Assembly (NCBI GenBank): GCA_035578155.1
Contig: JAPWDM010000005.1
Location: forward strand, 46,588,954-46,652,953
Source of the DNA: Brachynemurus nebulosus
Lineage: Eukaryota; Arthropoda; Insecta; Neuroptera; Myrmeleontidae
DNA length: 64,000 bases
Direction of reading: 5' to 3'
Shown here: positions 1 through 13,083 of the stretch, one piece after another
Layout: every line of letters starts with the position of its first letter
Numbering within the stretch: the stretch's first letter is position 1
The notes under the pieces: model-generated
What the model saw: only the letters and a program-made list of their open reading frames with translations
Databases searched by the model: none
Told to the model about the DNA's origin: nothing
Position numbers and translations under genes: made by a program

Positions 1-57
1 TTTTTTTTTATTGAACGTACAAATTTTTGGAAGTGTTAGTTATTAACAAATACAAAC

Positions 58-219
58 CTGGATACCATTCCAGCTCATTCCAGTCGGGTCTAAATTGGCG
101 TTATTTTGATATCGCATGTCATATAGTGAGTTTGAGTGTTCGGAGATTGAGGGGCCATTCGAGTAAATGTTTTGGAACGGTGAAAATGCTGATTGATCAC
201 CGTAGCCCATTGTGAAATC
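58..219 (-). CDS. Exon 4 of the long-intron gene (gene continues beyond the left edge)
   Basis: The exon lies between acceptor ATCTAG|GAT and donor ATCCAG|GTTTGT. It holds exactly 54 codons, phase 0 at both ends, and joins exon 3 in frame (...DANR-DFTMGYGDQ...). The peptide is rich in Asn, Ser, Tyr and Met, with no recognisable domain, ending SWNGIQ. No stop is reached, so at least one more exon lies to the left of the window. Confidence 0.7.
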
Positions 220-860
220 CTAGATCATATTTGTATAATTTAAAATTTTGGCCTTTTTGGGAAATTTTGGGCGAATGTGTCATAATTAGTTTATTTTGAC
301 AATGATTTATTATCTGATTTTGGGTAAGTGTATTTTTCCTTGAGAAACTTGTGTTTGCAGATTAAATTTTTCTCTATTTTGAATATTGAATTTTTCTTTT
401 GTGTATATATGTTAACCTCTAATGGTTTTGTCTTTATCTATAGCTGATTATAGTAGCAAGCCATCTTTTGTCAACACATAAAAAATGATATGTATTGTAA
501 TTTTTCCTTTTTTCCCTTTATTGGCAATTGCTCGTCTTTGTTTATTGATAATGGTAGTACCACAGTAGTACTCATATGTATTTATACCGGAACTATGTAA
601 TGATGAATGTGGCATATTGTCTATTGCATTCTGGTCTTTGACACTGATAGTTGTTTATCTCTGTTCGTTTTTTTCATGCAGTTTCAGCCTTTGTTTCTAA
701 CCACCGCGCTCTATTTGTGTGGATTTATAGAATTTTTTCCACTATAACATCGGAACGAACAAAAGTCGATGTTAAACTAACTAATCATGGTTAATCATTG
801 TTATTTAAAAAAAAAAATTGCTCGTTTCAAAGCAGGCACTTGAGTTAACCTATAAAAAAA

Positions 861-1208
861 TCAATTCCGGCGCCAACACCGTGAAATTTTTTCGTTTATT
901 AAAAAATTAAAGCGTCTACCACACCTCGGTCGAAATTCCTCGCCAATGTCCTTGGCGAAGTTGACCGAGGTCCAAGTAGTGTCAACACATACTCGTGCGA
1001 TTTCGTGAGGATCTAGAATGTAGACTGTATGCATGTACACTTGAAGATATCTGAATACTAAACTACTAAAGGATTTCAAACTCTCTGAGTCGGATAAAAA
1101 ACCGATAAGAAATGAAAGTTGTTCGAGGCGACGTGAGGAAGCACCAAGCGGCTTTCTATACTCTTGTACTCGGCCAACTTCAGGCAACTTCATGTAGTGT
1201 ATGGGCAA
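861..1208 (-). CDS. Unidentified open frame inside intron 3
   Basis: A 115-codon open frame, unusually long and GC-rich for this intron; a good ATG lies six codons in (MKLPEVGRVQEYRK...). Middle residues SLVFRYLQVYMHTVYIL are hydrophobic, and the end is Arg/Lys/Trp-rich. I do not recognise it. It is on the host gene's strand, but I found no convincing splice sites, so it may be a decayed gene or transposon fragment, or chance. Confidence 0.2.
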   Translation of the reverse strand: MPIHYMKLPEVGRVQEYRKPLGASSRRLEQLSFLIGFLSDSESLKSFSSLVFRYLQVYMHTVYILDPHEIARVCVDTTWTSVNFAKDIGEEFRPRCGRRFNFLINEKISRCWRRN

Positions 1209-1422
1209 GTAGTGTAGTGAATGCTTAAAAAATATTGTAATAAAATATTTAAAATAAAATATTTAAAAAAAAAAAATTGTTAGGTACATGTTGGGTACAA
1301 ATTAAACCAGAGTTAAACCATGTTAAGAGTGAAAACAATATAAATTATAGTTTTAATAATTTGGGTTTTCCATTTGTACTTTTTATTTTTTTGTCTAGTT
1401 TTCTATATTCATCATCAATTTC

Positions 1423-1437
1423 CCCCCCCCCCCCCCC
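1423..1437 (+). repeat. Poly-C tract
   Basis: A run of about 15 C in AT-rich surroundings. A similar run occurs at 33064-33076. Confidence 0.8.
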
Positions 1438-2499
1438 ATTAATACATAAGTATTATTCATTTGCGTCTTATGCTGTAAAATAGTTACTGTCCAAATAATT
1501 TTAATTGTTTTTTACATGAAGATGGTGTTTTTTACCTGAAGTTAGAGTTTTTTACAGCTTTCATGACAAAATCATATTTGAGTACAATTTTTTAAAGCTT
1601 ATCTTAAAAATAGGTAAATATATTCGACAATGTTATTTGCACATGGGTTACTAATGTTATTGTGAGGGACCGTTACGATATAATTTGATTTTGAATATCT
1701 TTCATAAAGAAGACTTGATTTTTTAAAGAATCTTTCCTAATACCTCACTTTATTTTTCTTATTATTTGCTAGTGTCTATTAATTTTTAAAAATTTCTTAG
1801 ACTCACAGTAAAAAGAGTGGGGGTTATTTTGAAACTCAATATTTCGCAGACGGAGTTGAATCTCAAGACTTAAGGAACTTCAGCTTCATTTTAAAAGCCA
1901 TTTCTAACGCTATCCCAATCGATGTAGTATATGAAAAAAAATTCAGATTCATTTTTCAATACGGAAAAGTATTGGAAAGCTGTTATGGAAAGTTCATTTG
2001 GAAAGTAGAGCCCGAAAGATGCAGGAATTCAAATAAAAATAAGATCAGATGGGTCCGCAGGAGGTAAAAGTATTTAAAAAGTTAGTTTAATACCTATTCC
2101 CCAGCGATGCCGCTAAACGAAATTTTTGTTTAAAAAGAAAGTAGGAACATTTGGATTGCTTCGGAAGTCATACAATTGACATTTTGTAATGAACTATCGT
2201 AGAAGTAGCACAATACATCTACATAATAGCCCTAAAATTAGATTTTACACCATTAGAAGAATGTTAACGTAAAATATGGACATCTCAATTTAATTTTTAT
2301 GCATATTAATGCCTGCAGCAGGAGTTTAAAATGTAAATTATCTGTCATTAAATAATCGTTCAACGTTAAGAATTTAAAGAAAACGGACCATTCCATAAAA
2401 ATTACGTAATAATTACGTTGTGTTTCAATGAAGACAAACAAAAAATTAGCATACAAATGATATAGTGTAATATTGTCATATTATCATCCTGATTTTCTC

Positions 2500-2740
2500 G
2501 GTTACGTTCGATCCTGTGCTCACATCATTGTTCATGGAGATTGTCGGTCGGCGTCAAATAGACGCTCAAGCGCCGTTTCTATGGTAACATCGTCTCATGT
2601 CAGACAAATACAATACACAACAACGTAGTATAACTAACGTTAAACCGAATGCGGTACGGTCGAATACGACCAAAAACGATCGAACATGACCGAACACGGT
2701 TCCAAAACAAGCTCCACGTTCAATATTGTGAGCGCACCCG
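2500..2740. promoter_or_regulatory. CpG-rich patch with a palindromic X-box-like site
   Basis: A local GC/CpG-rich island in an AT-rich intron. At 2575-2588 it has GTTTCTATGGTAAC, which fits the RFX X-box pattern (RYYNYY, 2 bases, RRNRAC) on both strands. Further on, 2650-2700 has several spaced CGACC, CGATCG and GACCG words. An enhancer or alternative promoter is possible; no transcript evidence is available. Confidence 0.3.
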
Positions 2741-3589
2741 AGTGTTCTTGTTTGTTAACCTGTTACACTGAGCTTGTTATTGGGTCAACTGCTTTGGTAA
2801 CATCTTCTTACCAATGTGTATGTGTATGCGTGTGAGTGTGTGTGACATACTCTAGCAGTGGCAGTGGCACGGCTTACTTGCTGCTGCATCCTCTTAAGAA
2901 ACGGAATGTTGGCACACGCTAGTATCTAGCCCGTTCTATATAATATGTTTATTATTAAAACTACAGCGCTAAATGTACCTATGCACTGCATACTTTTAAT
3001 ATTAATATTGACTGATTTACGAGGTGTTTCGTAGATATACGATAAAAAATTTGTTTAATTGGAGAATAGGAAAAAGATGCTCATTCTAGAACTGTTAAAG
3101 ATCAAATTTCCCTAACTTTTCCCGGTTTTTCAGACAGTATTTGAATTTTTCCCTGACTTTATGTTATATCACAGATCTACACGACTTTTCCTTTAAGCGG
3201 ATATTCTTTAAGGGGACGGTGTTTATGCGTTTGTGTTTACATATACAGTCTTCATGAGAATATTTTTAAAATAAACAATATTTTTATGTAAACAAATTTT
3301 CAATATTTAACATATACAGGCGATTATTTTGGAAGTTAACATAAATATATGATAACAATAATAAAAATTATTAGTACACATATAAATGTATAATTTCCAA
3401 GCTTACAATTATATGTAAATATTATGTAGCTAGAAAATATTCTTTAGAAAGTTATTTTAACAAAACTACTTTAACTTTTATATAAAAATAAATTGTGTAG
3501 AGAAACACCCTATATATGAATTGTCTAAGCGGACGACGTTTGTGTATTGTCGTCCGGTTAAAGAGAAGTCGGTGTATTAAAGAATTTAA

Positions 3590-4000
3590 TAAAACGTTTC
3601 ATTTGTTTTCAAAAATTTTTCAATATTCAAAATTGTTGTTTTTCGACAAAACCGGAAGTACAATCGTATTACCAGTACCACTAGTATCAGAATCCTAAGA
3701 AACCCAAATTTTTAGATTATTTTATTTAGTTATTTGGCAAGATGTAAACTATAATTTTTTTTTCAGTTTTCAATAATTTTCTTAAAATAGTAGAATTATC
3801 GGAAAAAAAGATTACAGGTGTTTTGAATTTCTTTTGACGTCAACTTTGAAGAAGATAAGAAATTTTACCATAAACGATTCAAATTATTTTTTTCCACTTC
3901 CGGTACAATCGGAAATGTAATCAAACCATTAGTACCGAGACTATTAGTAACACTCGAAATCCTAATCCAAATCCAATTTTTTTTAAAATATTTTATTCAA
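3590..4000. repeat. Dispersed repeat copy (related copy at 19930-20240)
   Basis: It shares with 19930-20240 the words around 'ttttgaacttcttttgacgt' and the phrase describing an A/G-rich 'aaccattagtacc' segment, in the same order. The copies are diverged. Class unknown. It contains a perfect TGACGTCA at 3835-3842. Confidence 0.45.
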
Positions 4001-4061
4001 AAGAGAGTGAAATGAATGTGGAATACCATGGAAACTTTACTGTGCTCTAGTCAGAGCCGTG

Positions 4062-4210
4062 GAGAGAAATGACGGATCCCGGGACAAATTTTTTTTCAAA
4101 ATTTTTCTCTAACAATAAATAGTCGTTGAGCAAAAAAAGATCATTTTTCATTTTTGCCAGCCTCCTCTCTAGACACGGGTTCCAGGGCTACAGCCCCGGC
4201 TTCCTTTCCC
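4062..4210. mobile_element. Degenerate hAT-like short element (uncertain)
   Basis: It begins CAGAGCCGTGGAGAGAAATG and ends near CGTCGGGTCTG, with internal 'gccccgg' as in the clear hAT-type elements of this window. I could not find an 8-bp target duplication, so this is only a resemblance. Confidence 0.25.
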
Positions 4211-4679
4211 TCTCGTCGGGTCTGTCAAAAGTGAAAAATTCGAATACTGTGAATAAAAAAATTCCCTGACAAGCCACTGGAGTAAATAAACCAATAATGG
4301 GAAAATCGAAAACTTGTACAATATTGTAATTGGTAATGGATATTAATTAGTGTATGTAGATAAAGTTTGATAAAAATAGATTTTGAATATAATATAATAT
4401 ACTATTTTAAGACAAAGAAATTTGAAAATGAGATGTGTTCATAAAACACCAACATATTCAATCTGGTGACAACCCCTGTCTATTTTCAGCGATACCATCT
4501 AAATTTATTCCAACAGGATATAGATTTTCCACACATCGAATTTCTTCGATAAAAACACAATTTTATTTCAACCGAAAAAGGAAATGATATCGAAAATCAT
4601 CGAAACCCCAATACGATAAAAAATTGGCAAGCGATTCAATCATCCCATAAAAAATGATAGTTATGGAAACATGTACAAG

Positions 4680-4880
4680 AGCGAGTTGGGAACGCACTTG
4701 TTTATATTTGCGCGCGGACCGCGTGATCCGACCGACCGGTACGATCGTTGGTACACGTCGTCATAGCAACCGTGTGGTAGTGTACTGTGGATGCGAAGCA
4801 CCGCGCCATCCAGTAGACGCCACCGAACAGAGAACGTGGACCGATCTCCACAATTGTCAGACGGACGGATCGATCTCGCC
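4680..4880. promoter_or_regulatory. CpG-rich patch with X-box-like site
   Basis: A 200-bp GC/CpG-rich island open in frame on both strands (a by-product of composition). At 4757-4770, GTCGTCATAGCAAC fits the RFX X-box pattern. It could be an alternative promoter or enhancer of the surrounding gene; I see no clear TATA or initiator. Confidence 0.3.
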
Positions 4881-6540
4881 GCATATCATGGAAAATCGTA
4901 CCGTTTTTTTTTTTTTTAAATATTTTTTTTTAAACATATGAAATATCGGAAGACAATTAATTATGTTGGGTAAAAAATTTTTAATGAAATGTTTTGTAGG
5001 TCATTTAAAGGGTATTATGAATTTTAATAGAATTTATAAATTTTTTCAGAATAATATTTCTTGATTCCGTCAGTACTTCAACCGTTTTTGAATCCTTAAG
5101 AGTTCTGAGTATTTTTGGAAACATTACAAGCAAATGTAAAAAAAATTGTTTTTCCTAAGTTTATTTTTACTGTTCTACCCACTTGTTCTCTTTTCTTTGT
5201 TTGGCTTACGTAACTAGGTCAAATTATTTCCGATTGCATCTTTATTGAAATCAATATTTTATTGGGTGTTACGTATATAACCTTTATTTTATAGACGGAT
5301 TTCAATAATTTACAATAAAATAAAAATCAGTTAAATATACAATTTTTATATCCTGTAAAAGATGTATGTGTTTTAAGTATAAGATTGTATGACTAGGCAT
5401 TGCTCTGGAAATAGAGTATTTGACTGAAATTAAAAAAAAAAATATTCTCAGAATACCCGCATACTAGCAATTTTTGGTTGTACAGCTGTTTAGTCGTTCA
5501 GATGATATGTGGTACGCAAGATTTTTTCAATTATTGGTTAAAAAATGTACAGCTAAACCTTTTTTTATGCGGTCCTTTCTTGTGCAATTTTTTTATGTGG
5601 TTTTTAAAAAATGGTCATTAAAATGCATAATGTGAAAATCAAGAGAATGTAAGAGACTTAAACGTTAACTATAATAACTTTTTTTGATAAAAATACTTTT
5701 AATAGTTTTTAGGCATTTAATCAGTACATTGCATAATAATATACGTTATTACATCATTTAGTGTTTTCACAGATGTATTTTTCAAAATTTTCATAATATT
5801 ATAAAAATGAAATAAAATGTTCCTACGTGTATATTAATACTTTATCTTGTTTATAAGATATAAGGAAATTTCTAGGTTTTGAGCGTTTAGAGTTATGTTT
5901 TTTCGATGAAACTTTTTTTTATGCGATCCTGATTCACCGCATAAAATAAGTTTTTTTTTACAATCTGGATCGAACTATACTTTTTATAGATAGCTATTTA
6001 TGAAGTTTTTAAGTATATTTTTTTGTGCGATTTTTTTTTGTGCGGTCCCTATCCACTGTACAAAAAAAGGATCAGCTGTATTTTTTTATAAACAAATAAA
6101 GGTTGATTTTTTCGTCGATTTTCAAAATTTTTTTCAAACTGGTGCCACTTAGCGACATATTATTATTTTTTTATTACTCATGCGGGAGAAGTACTAACTT
6201 GGCGCACACATTTCTGTACGCAAAATAGCTGTTTGTCCACTGTACTCTTCTCACATAATTTTTTGCGTGCGGAAAGTAAACTTTCCACACGCAAATTGAC
6301 AATAAAACATGCAAAATTTAATCAAAACACACAAAGCCGCCTCTTAATTATTCATTTAATAAATATTTCATAATTATTTCTATAGGAATCACCAACAAAG
6401 TCATTTAAACAATATTTAATTCAGAAAAAAGAGACGAACATTCAAAAATATTATTTTAAAAAGTAATAAAAATGTAAAAAATAGTAATAATAATAGAAGA
6501 AAGTATGTGAAATTTGTAATAAAAAATAGTATGTGGAACT

Positions 6541-6626
6541 CGTGCGGGATTGTCGATTGCCCACTCAAACTCACTACGTTCGTGCACTCAACTTCGCTTT
6601 CATAGGCAATCGACAATTTCCCGCAC
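6541..6626. repeat. Hairpin (inverted repeat about 20 bp)
   Basis: GTGCGGGATTGTCGATTGCC faces GGCAATCGACAATTTCCCGCAC across a 45-bp loop. Probably the remnant of a small foldback transposon. Confidence 0.6.
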
Positions 6627-7375
6627 TTATTGCACAATATACTATTAATAATCTTGTGTACCCCTTTAGTAAAATTAATGTAGTTGATGAAAACATTTTT
6701 TTTTATTTTCTGGCTCCTGTTTGAAAATTATTATGCTGCCCACCATGAACCTCCTAGAAAAAGTGTCTTTGTGTATCCCCTATCACGTATAACACACTCT
6801 AAAAAGTTTGATACTGATTGCGTTATTCGTTACGCAGACAAAAACTTGGATAAAATCTTCTTTTCTGAATTTCAAAGTGATGTAACGCCTTAAAATTTTT
6901 ACGTTTTACCATTAAAATGAAAAATACTTAATGATAATACATAAAATTACTTAACATTTAACACAAATATCAAGCACAGTCAAGTACCCTATGGTTTTTG
7001 CGCAATTAATTTGAGAAAGTTAAAGTTTATGGACTCTTATGACGTATTTGTATTTTTTTTGATGGAAATATTCTATGATGGCTGTTTCATTGGTGTACTT
7101 GGTAAGAACGGAAAAGTTTTATTATATTTGTTTTACGAATTTATCTTATAGTTAAATTTTTATGTTAACCATTACTGTTAGTTTTATTAGTACTTATATT
7201 GCTTGCAGTTTATTTTAAAAGAGTTTCAACTACCGTAACTACACTAAAAGAACACGTAATCATTTTTTTATTGTCTATAATTTTGTTATTATTATTATTT
7301 TTATTTACGGACATTATCTACCCAGCACCTACTCCATCACTGAATTGATTTAAAACGAAATTTTATATAACTTAC

Positions 7376-7527
7376 TCGGTTTGCGTCCAAGGCTGAGAAA
7401 CTTTGTCGTGTGCCCGGGTACGGTGGCGGGGGTTTACGAGGTGTCGTTGGAGCGACAGATGACGGTCGGCTTCCGGACGACGTTGCGTTAATTATGCCGC
7501 CCCCGCTGATGCTTCCCACGTTGGATC
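7376..7527 (-). CDS. Exon 3 of the long-intron gene; Ser-rich with PPPPY motif
   Basis: The exon lies between acceptor TTTACAG|GA and donor CCGA|GTAAGT. The first two bases complete a Gly codon with exon 2, and the exon ends in phase 0 (152 bases). The peptide is Gly/Ser-rich, then has PTTPRKPPPPYPGTRQ followed by FSALDANR. PPPPY fits the PPxY ligand of WW domains (Nedd4- or Yorkie-type partners); that is a family-level inference only. The open frame continues a little beyond the donor by chance. Confidence 0.75.
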
Positions 7528-8140
7528 CTGTAAATGAAGAGGAACGTATACATATATAAGTTGTTTAGTTGTCTTTAAGTGTGTCTATCCGTCGGTCGGT
7601 CTAACTGTCGTCTAGATTATGTCTTGATATTAATTTTCAATGTGTGGAAAATTTAAATGTACGCTGTTTATTTACAGCTGAACTTTCAAATAAATAATGT
7701 TTGAATATATTACATAAATCATCGTTTATGTATACACTTCAGTTCAAAAAATGTGGGTCAGAGATATTTACTAAGCTTTAGGCCTGGCGCATATACACTA
7801 GATTGTTATCTCAATTAAACTGTTTAGTTTGTTTAATTGTCAGATATCTATTGTGTACAATCTTCTTTGATTTAACCAATCATAAATAAGACTAAACGGT
7901 TGTCACGATTTAGTCGAATTTAGGCACAATTCAATCCACAGCGGTGTATAGAGCCGGTTCAACCAAAAGCGGGACCGGTGCAAACTTAACTTGCGGGGCC
8001 TTGAAAGAAATTTCGTACAGCAATATAATAATTTATTGCATTTTGTTATTTTTACATTTCACAAAATGATACATTCAAAGGGAGGATTACCTACAAGAAA
8101 ACGATTTGACAATTATGGACAAATGGTAGGTCCTTATGAG

Positions 8141-8939
8141 CAGGGCTGGGAACTATTTAAATTGATTTCATTTTAAATATGTATTTAAAATACAAAATGG
8201 CATTTTGCATTTTCTATTTTAAATAAGTTCGGTCAAACCATTTTCCATTTTGTACTTAAAATCCATTTTACATTTAAAATGAAAATGCATGTATAATCAA
8301 ATTTATGTGTATACAATATTAGTTATAGAACTTGAATTGAACGACTTGAAGTCTAACAAATTGTAAGTTAAATGTAAGTTGATTTAATTGACTCAAATTT
8401 TTTATAACTCGAGTTGCAATGTCACTTGAGTTAAATTTGTTACTAGAGTTGCAGTTCTCTAAGTCAAACTTTTCTGACGCAAGAAATATTTTTGTATTTC
8501 AAGTAGATGATTTTCATAAATTTTATTTAGAAGTTGCAGTCGTAACGTAGTCAAGGTTTGAATATGTCAAGGTCGAATTAAATTTTACAATATTTTTAAG
8601 TAACAATATTTGAAAAGTTAAGTTTCGTTTTTATATCATGAAAACTACAAAATTTTCTCAAAAGACTGTCTTCATTTAATTTCAGTACGTGTGATATTTT
8701 CTTAACACCTTCCCTTTTTTTTATTTAAATTAATATAACTTAATAATAATAAAAAAAATTTATAGGATAAATTTAAAGTAAAAAAAAAAAGCATTTTGCA
8801 TTTTATAATCAATTTTAAATAACTATTTTCCATTTTCAATTTTAAATATGTTTCCATTTTGTATTTTAAATGCATTTTTGGAAACCATTTTCCATTTTGT
8901 ATTTTAAATGGTTTCTATGAACCATTTTTCCCAGCCCTG
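8141..8939. mobile_element. hAT-like non-autonomous element, CAGGGCTGGGAA termini
   Basis: Terminal inverted repeats CAGGGCTGGGAA and TTTTTCCCAGCCCTG bound 799 bp. The subterminal regions are built from repeated 'ccattttgtattttaaatg' words, denser near both ends, as transposase-binding subrepeats are. Flanking 8-mers do not match, so no target duplication is visible. Confidence 0.6.
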
Positions 8940-10276
8940 TTTGCTTACCGGCATAATATGCTTTTCAGATTTTTGATAAGTACAAAATTCAGCTGAAAAT
9001 ACACACACAACATATTATAAATTTACAATTATAATGAAAAAACGTACTCATGTGTGTTTTTTATTTGAAACGCAAAAGAACACTCTGTGAACAAAATTCA
9101 CGGTTGCTCTCATTTTGTAAGGTTACAATTGCAATGAATAATCGCATATTAATGTGTGGTTTTTATTTCGTTTTCGTAAATATTTTATAGCATTGTCAGT
9201 AATATCACTATAATTTAAATTTATGGCTAATACGAATTTAATAGATAAAATTACTGAGAAGGTAAATTCTTAATCTTGATTAGGTTATGTTTAATCTTGA
9301 AAAGGATCTGTTTGTAGCTATAATGGTAGTAGTATAATTGTTAAGGTTAATATAATTTTCGGAATAGTAACAAATTTTGAATAAAATTCAAGTAAATTAC
9401 ATATTTTTTTAAATAAATATTGTAATGCATACTTGAAAAACTGTGATTCTGGAACGCAAAATTTCACGAAAAATTTTGATTTCCTTAAATAAATCAATAT
9501 TTATCGTCTTGCAAGGGTTATATTTAAGGTTTTGATTTTGCAAAAACAGTCAGCAGCGTGGCGTCTTCAGAAGTGCGAGATCTAAGTGCATTGCACCGTG
9601 TGTATCGTTCTCAAACTGAATAAATTTATAACTTTTGGAGTTTCATAGAGATTGCCAATAGGGAAAGGGTTAAAAATAAACAGTTTAATTGAACAACTTA
9701 AAAACAGATTAAATTAAAACTCATTAATTCATGTAAATATTTTAGTTGAAAATCTCAATTTCAAAGTACTCAGATATATCAGAAGCAGTCAATGTGTTTG
9801 CTAAATCTACCAACTACGTCTCTTTAACATGATAGTATTATATTCCGGTAATACGCCACGGCGATGATGCACAATTCAAATAGATAGATGATAGCTGGCA
9901 CCGCTGGCACGTCGTACCGCTCGCTCAGTGTTTACTTGTCGATGATGTGATACTCTCGCTATAAGCTACCGAGAGAACACCAATTTAACTTTTACCATTA
10001 GCATGTATTCGAGATAGGATGTTCAAGAGAATAAGTATTCGAAAAGTAACTTATATGTCGCTATCAATAAAATTGAAATATTTTTTTAACCATATGATGT
10101 AGGATCACTGGATTCAAATCTACTATACATGTTTCAAAATTAAAAAATCTCCTCTTCCAATTTGGTTTATTATTCGAATTTTTCCAAAAAGTATGGACCA
10201 TTGCATTGTATCGAAGGTCACCGGATCGAGAAGGGGGTGGATTTCAAATCCGTTTCACAACCTTTGCAACATAATT

Positions 10277-10725
10277 CAGAGGGTTTGACACGTCCATAGT
10301 CCTTCAGAATAAACCTAGGGAATTGAAAATTTGATATTGATTCAGTTAGTATCTAGGATGTGCCTTTGTCGGATTTTTGGACCCTTAAAACGTAATTCTG
10401 GGGATTTCAGTGATTAAATTTCCTGCTACATTTATTAGACAACAACATATTCGAAATTCATGATGATTTTTCTTTTTTCGATTGAAGAATAATTTTCTTT
10501 TTCGTTTTGATTGCTACCCAAAGTAATGAGGATTACAGGATTTGTGTAAAAATTAATTATTCGAAATTCAGCTTCCTAAAGCAATTTGAAGGGGGTAGAG
10601 AGAGGAAAAAGTAACTTTTCAGAGGGTTTGACACGTCCATAACACTTCAGAATAAACCTAGGGAATTGAAATTTTGATATTGATTCAGTTACTATCTGGG
10701 ATGTGCCTTTTTGGGGTTTTTGGAA
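10277..10725. repeat. Direct repeat pair of about 108 bp
   Basis: 10277-10385 and 10619-10725 are close copies (both start CAGAGGGTTTGACACGTCC), spaced 342 bp apart. This is a local duplication or two copies of a dispersed element. Confidence 0.65.
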
Positions 10726-12529
10726 ATTTGAAAAAAATAAAAATATAAAAGATTCACAATTGAAATTTGTTTGGGTGGTAGTACCCATATACAGCTACAT
10801 ATTTCCATAAAAAATACCAAGCTGTATATATAACACTCCTTCTATGAGAAAAAAAATGTTCAAAAAGTGAATTTGGCTTAGTTTTGATATTTAACTTTAG
10901 ATGACGTTTTCTTATGGAAGGGACGAAAATAAGCCAAATATGGACATAACTTAATATGAAGAAAGATTTATTACCTTTAAAATGGTTTTTGTTTCAACCT
11001 TTGAGGATGAATGGTTTATAAAAAATATGTGCATTGGTGTAAAAGGCTGCAAACAGAAAAATCAGCGCGAATAGGAAAACAAAAATGGGCGTCACCCTTA
11101 AACGGTTTAAGATATTTTTTTTTAAAGAATTGATCTTAATACTTCAAATACAATAGAAACAACTAGGAGAAGATTAATTTTTTTTAAATGGTTGGCAACT
11201 AACTTTATTATTTTTTTTTTTGGACCATTTAATATGGATTGATCCATTTGGTAACAGCCTGTATTCCCATAATTGACGGCTGATGCTGGTGTATCTGGTG
11301 TATCAGAGTGCGGATGGCGTACAGATATGGTAATGTTACATTTCCCGAGAGTAGTTTACGATATTAATGATACACAAATCCATAAAATACATGCATAGAT
11401 ACACCAGCAGGCAAGGCATAACTATGTTGTAATCCCTTGTTGTAAACTGTTAAAGCTCATTTAGACGAAAATTACTAACTTAATATTAATCTATAACTTT
11501 TGATAGTATGAAGTATTATCACAATATATCATGTTGGTACATACACCCGACCCTCTCCTGATCGGTAGTATTTCCGTTATACAATTAATGTTTTGACTTC
11601 AATAAGGAATTGTTTGGAATTGTGGATTTTTCACTATTAGTGCGTTATTGAGCGCTTGAAAGATGCGTTTGATAAGTGTTGGTCATTTATTTTATAATGA
11701 TTTTGACTCTCATTCCCCCTCGTGAGTGTTTATTTTATCAATTTGATGAAAGGGGCGAGCAGTTGTTTCGATCGTTTTTCTAAATTAAGTGTGTTAATTC
11801 AATTTGTCTACAGTAATTGGAATTTTTAATTGTTTTTGTAAATTATTTTGATTTGGTGATCGATTTTGAACCTTTAAAAGCTGCGCGGATCCACACATAC
11901 GAGTATTTATAGAATTTTCAAAGCAAAAACGAAAAAATTATTAGTCAAAAATTTTTCAGCGAAAATGTAATCATGTCCGATCAGATAAAGGAAACAAAAA
12001 TTATACCTATATATCTATAAAAAGAGTAAGGGTAATGTTCCATAAAAAAATTCGGTAAGCGCGTGTCAGACAATCATTAAAATAGGGTGCTTCAATCGAT
12101 TGAATTCTTCACAATTTTTGGGACAAAATTTAAGTGTATTTTTATAGTGCATCATAAAAATAAATAAATACATTTGAAAATGTTACTTGCATATGAGTTA
12201 CTGACAGTAATATGAGGGTTAATTATGTGCTAATTTGGTTAAAAGAAAGATATTTGCTTTAAAAGTATTGAAAATAGACCAACGAATAAAAACTTACTAT
12301 TCATATGGAATATCAAAAATATGCGATAGCATGAAACGAAAATTGTATTTATTTTCCAACATTTCTTCTAAATGATCTAGACTTGATCTTTTAAGGCTAG
12401 CATTGGGGATCATTTTCTCACTACATTTTCTTACGGACTGGTGAAAGTTTGGTTACCTGTATATTCGAAAGTTACCGACACGCTTAGCAATGAAATTCTT
12501 TTTTATCAAGTGCTACAGCTAGTATCTAT

Positions 12530-13083
12530 TCGGTCATTCGGAAAGTTCGTGCCGTTTTTGGTGTAAATGATCATCCCGATTTTCTTCAAATGGCCGAAAA
12601 CTGTGGATTTTGAATGCTCAGAAGTTGCCGCTAATACTTAACAGTTTGCCTCAGGTTTCGCTTTATTTCTTGACGGATAAATTCATCGTAAATATACACA
12701 GGTCGACTGGAGGGAGCTTCATCTTCCGAAGAAAAATTACCCTTTTAAAATCTAGTAAACCACTTTCCATAAGTTCTGTCAGAAAGCGCATCATCACCAT
12801 AAACACTACAAATATTTCTCGATGCGTCAGCTGTATTAGTACGTTTTTTAAACTCGTATAACATGACATGTTGTTCCTTGATGTCTAAGATTGTTCATTA
12901 TTATTGACAAAAAGAAAAATAATTTAAACACTGTTTAAAGATGTATGATACATATTACAAGCAACACTATCGGCTTAACACTAACATGTTGTTGCATGTT
13001 TCGTTTGCGGTTGGTCCTTGAAGAAATATGAATTCATCCGAGCGACTCCGAAAATGGCACGAACTTTCCAGATGACGGTCGCA
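12530..13083 (-). mobile_element. Internally deleted mariner element with transposase N-terminus remnant
   Basis: The ends are inverted repeats of about 30 bp sharing GGAAAGTTCGTGCC, typical of mariner termini. On the minus strand, from about 12864 downward, one frame reads MLYEFKKRTNTADASRNICS then YGDDALSDRTYGKWFTRF, the first helix-turn-helix of mariner transposases. An internal stop follows, and then a degraded second helix region (STVFGHLKKIG in another frame). The catalytic DD34D part is absent, so this is a dead copy. Confidence 0.7.

Larger units (their letters stand above)
220..7375 (-). other. Intron 3 of the long-intron gene
   Basis: About 7.2 kb without assigned coding exons. It holds an unexplained open frame (861-1208), a poly-C run (1423-1437), two CpG-rich patches each with an X-box-like palindrome (2500-2740 and 4680-4880), a copy of a dispersed repeat (3590-4000), a degenerate CAGAGCCG-type sequence (4062-4210) and a short hairpin element (6541-6626). 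The rest is AT-rich sequence in which I see nothing. Confidence 0.5.
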
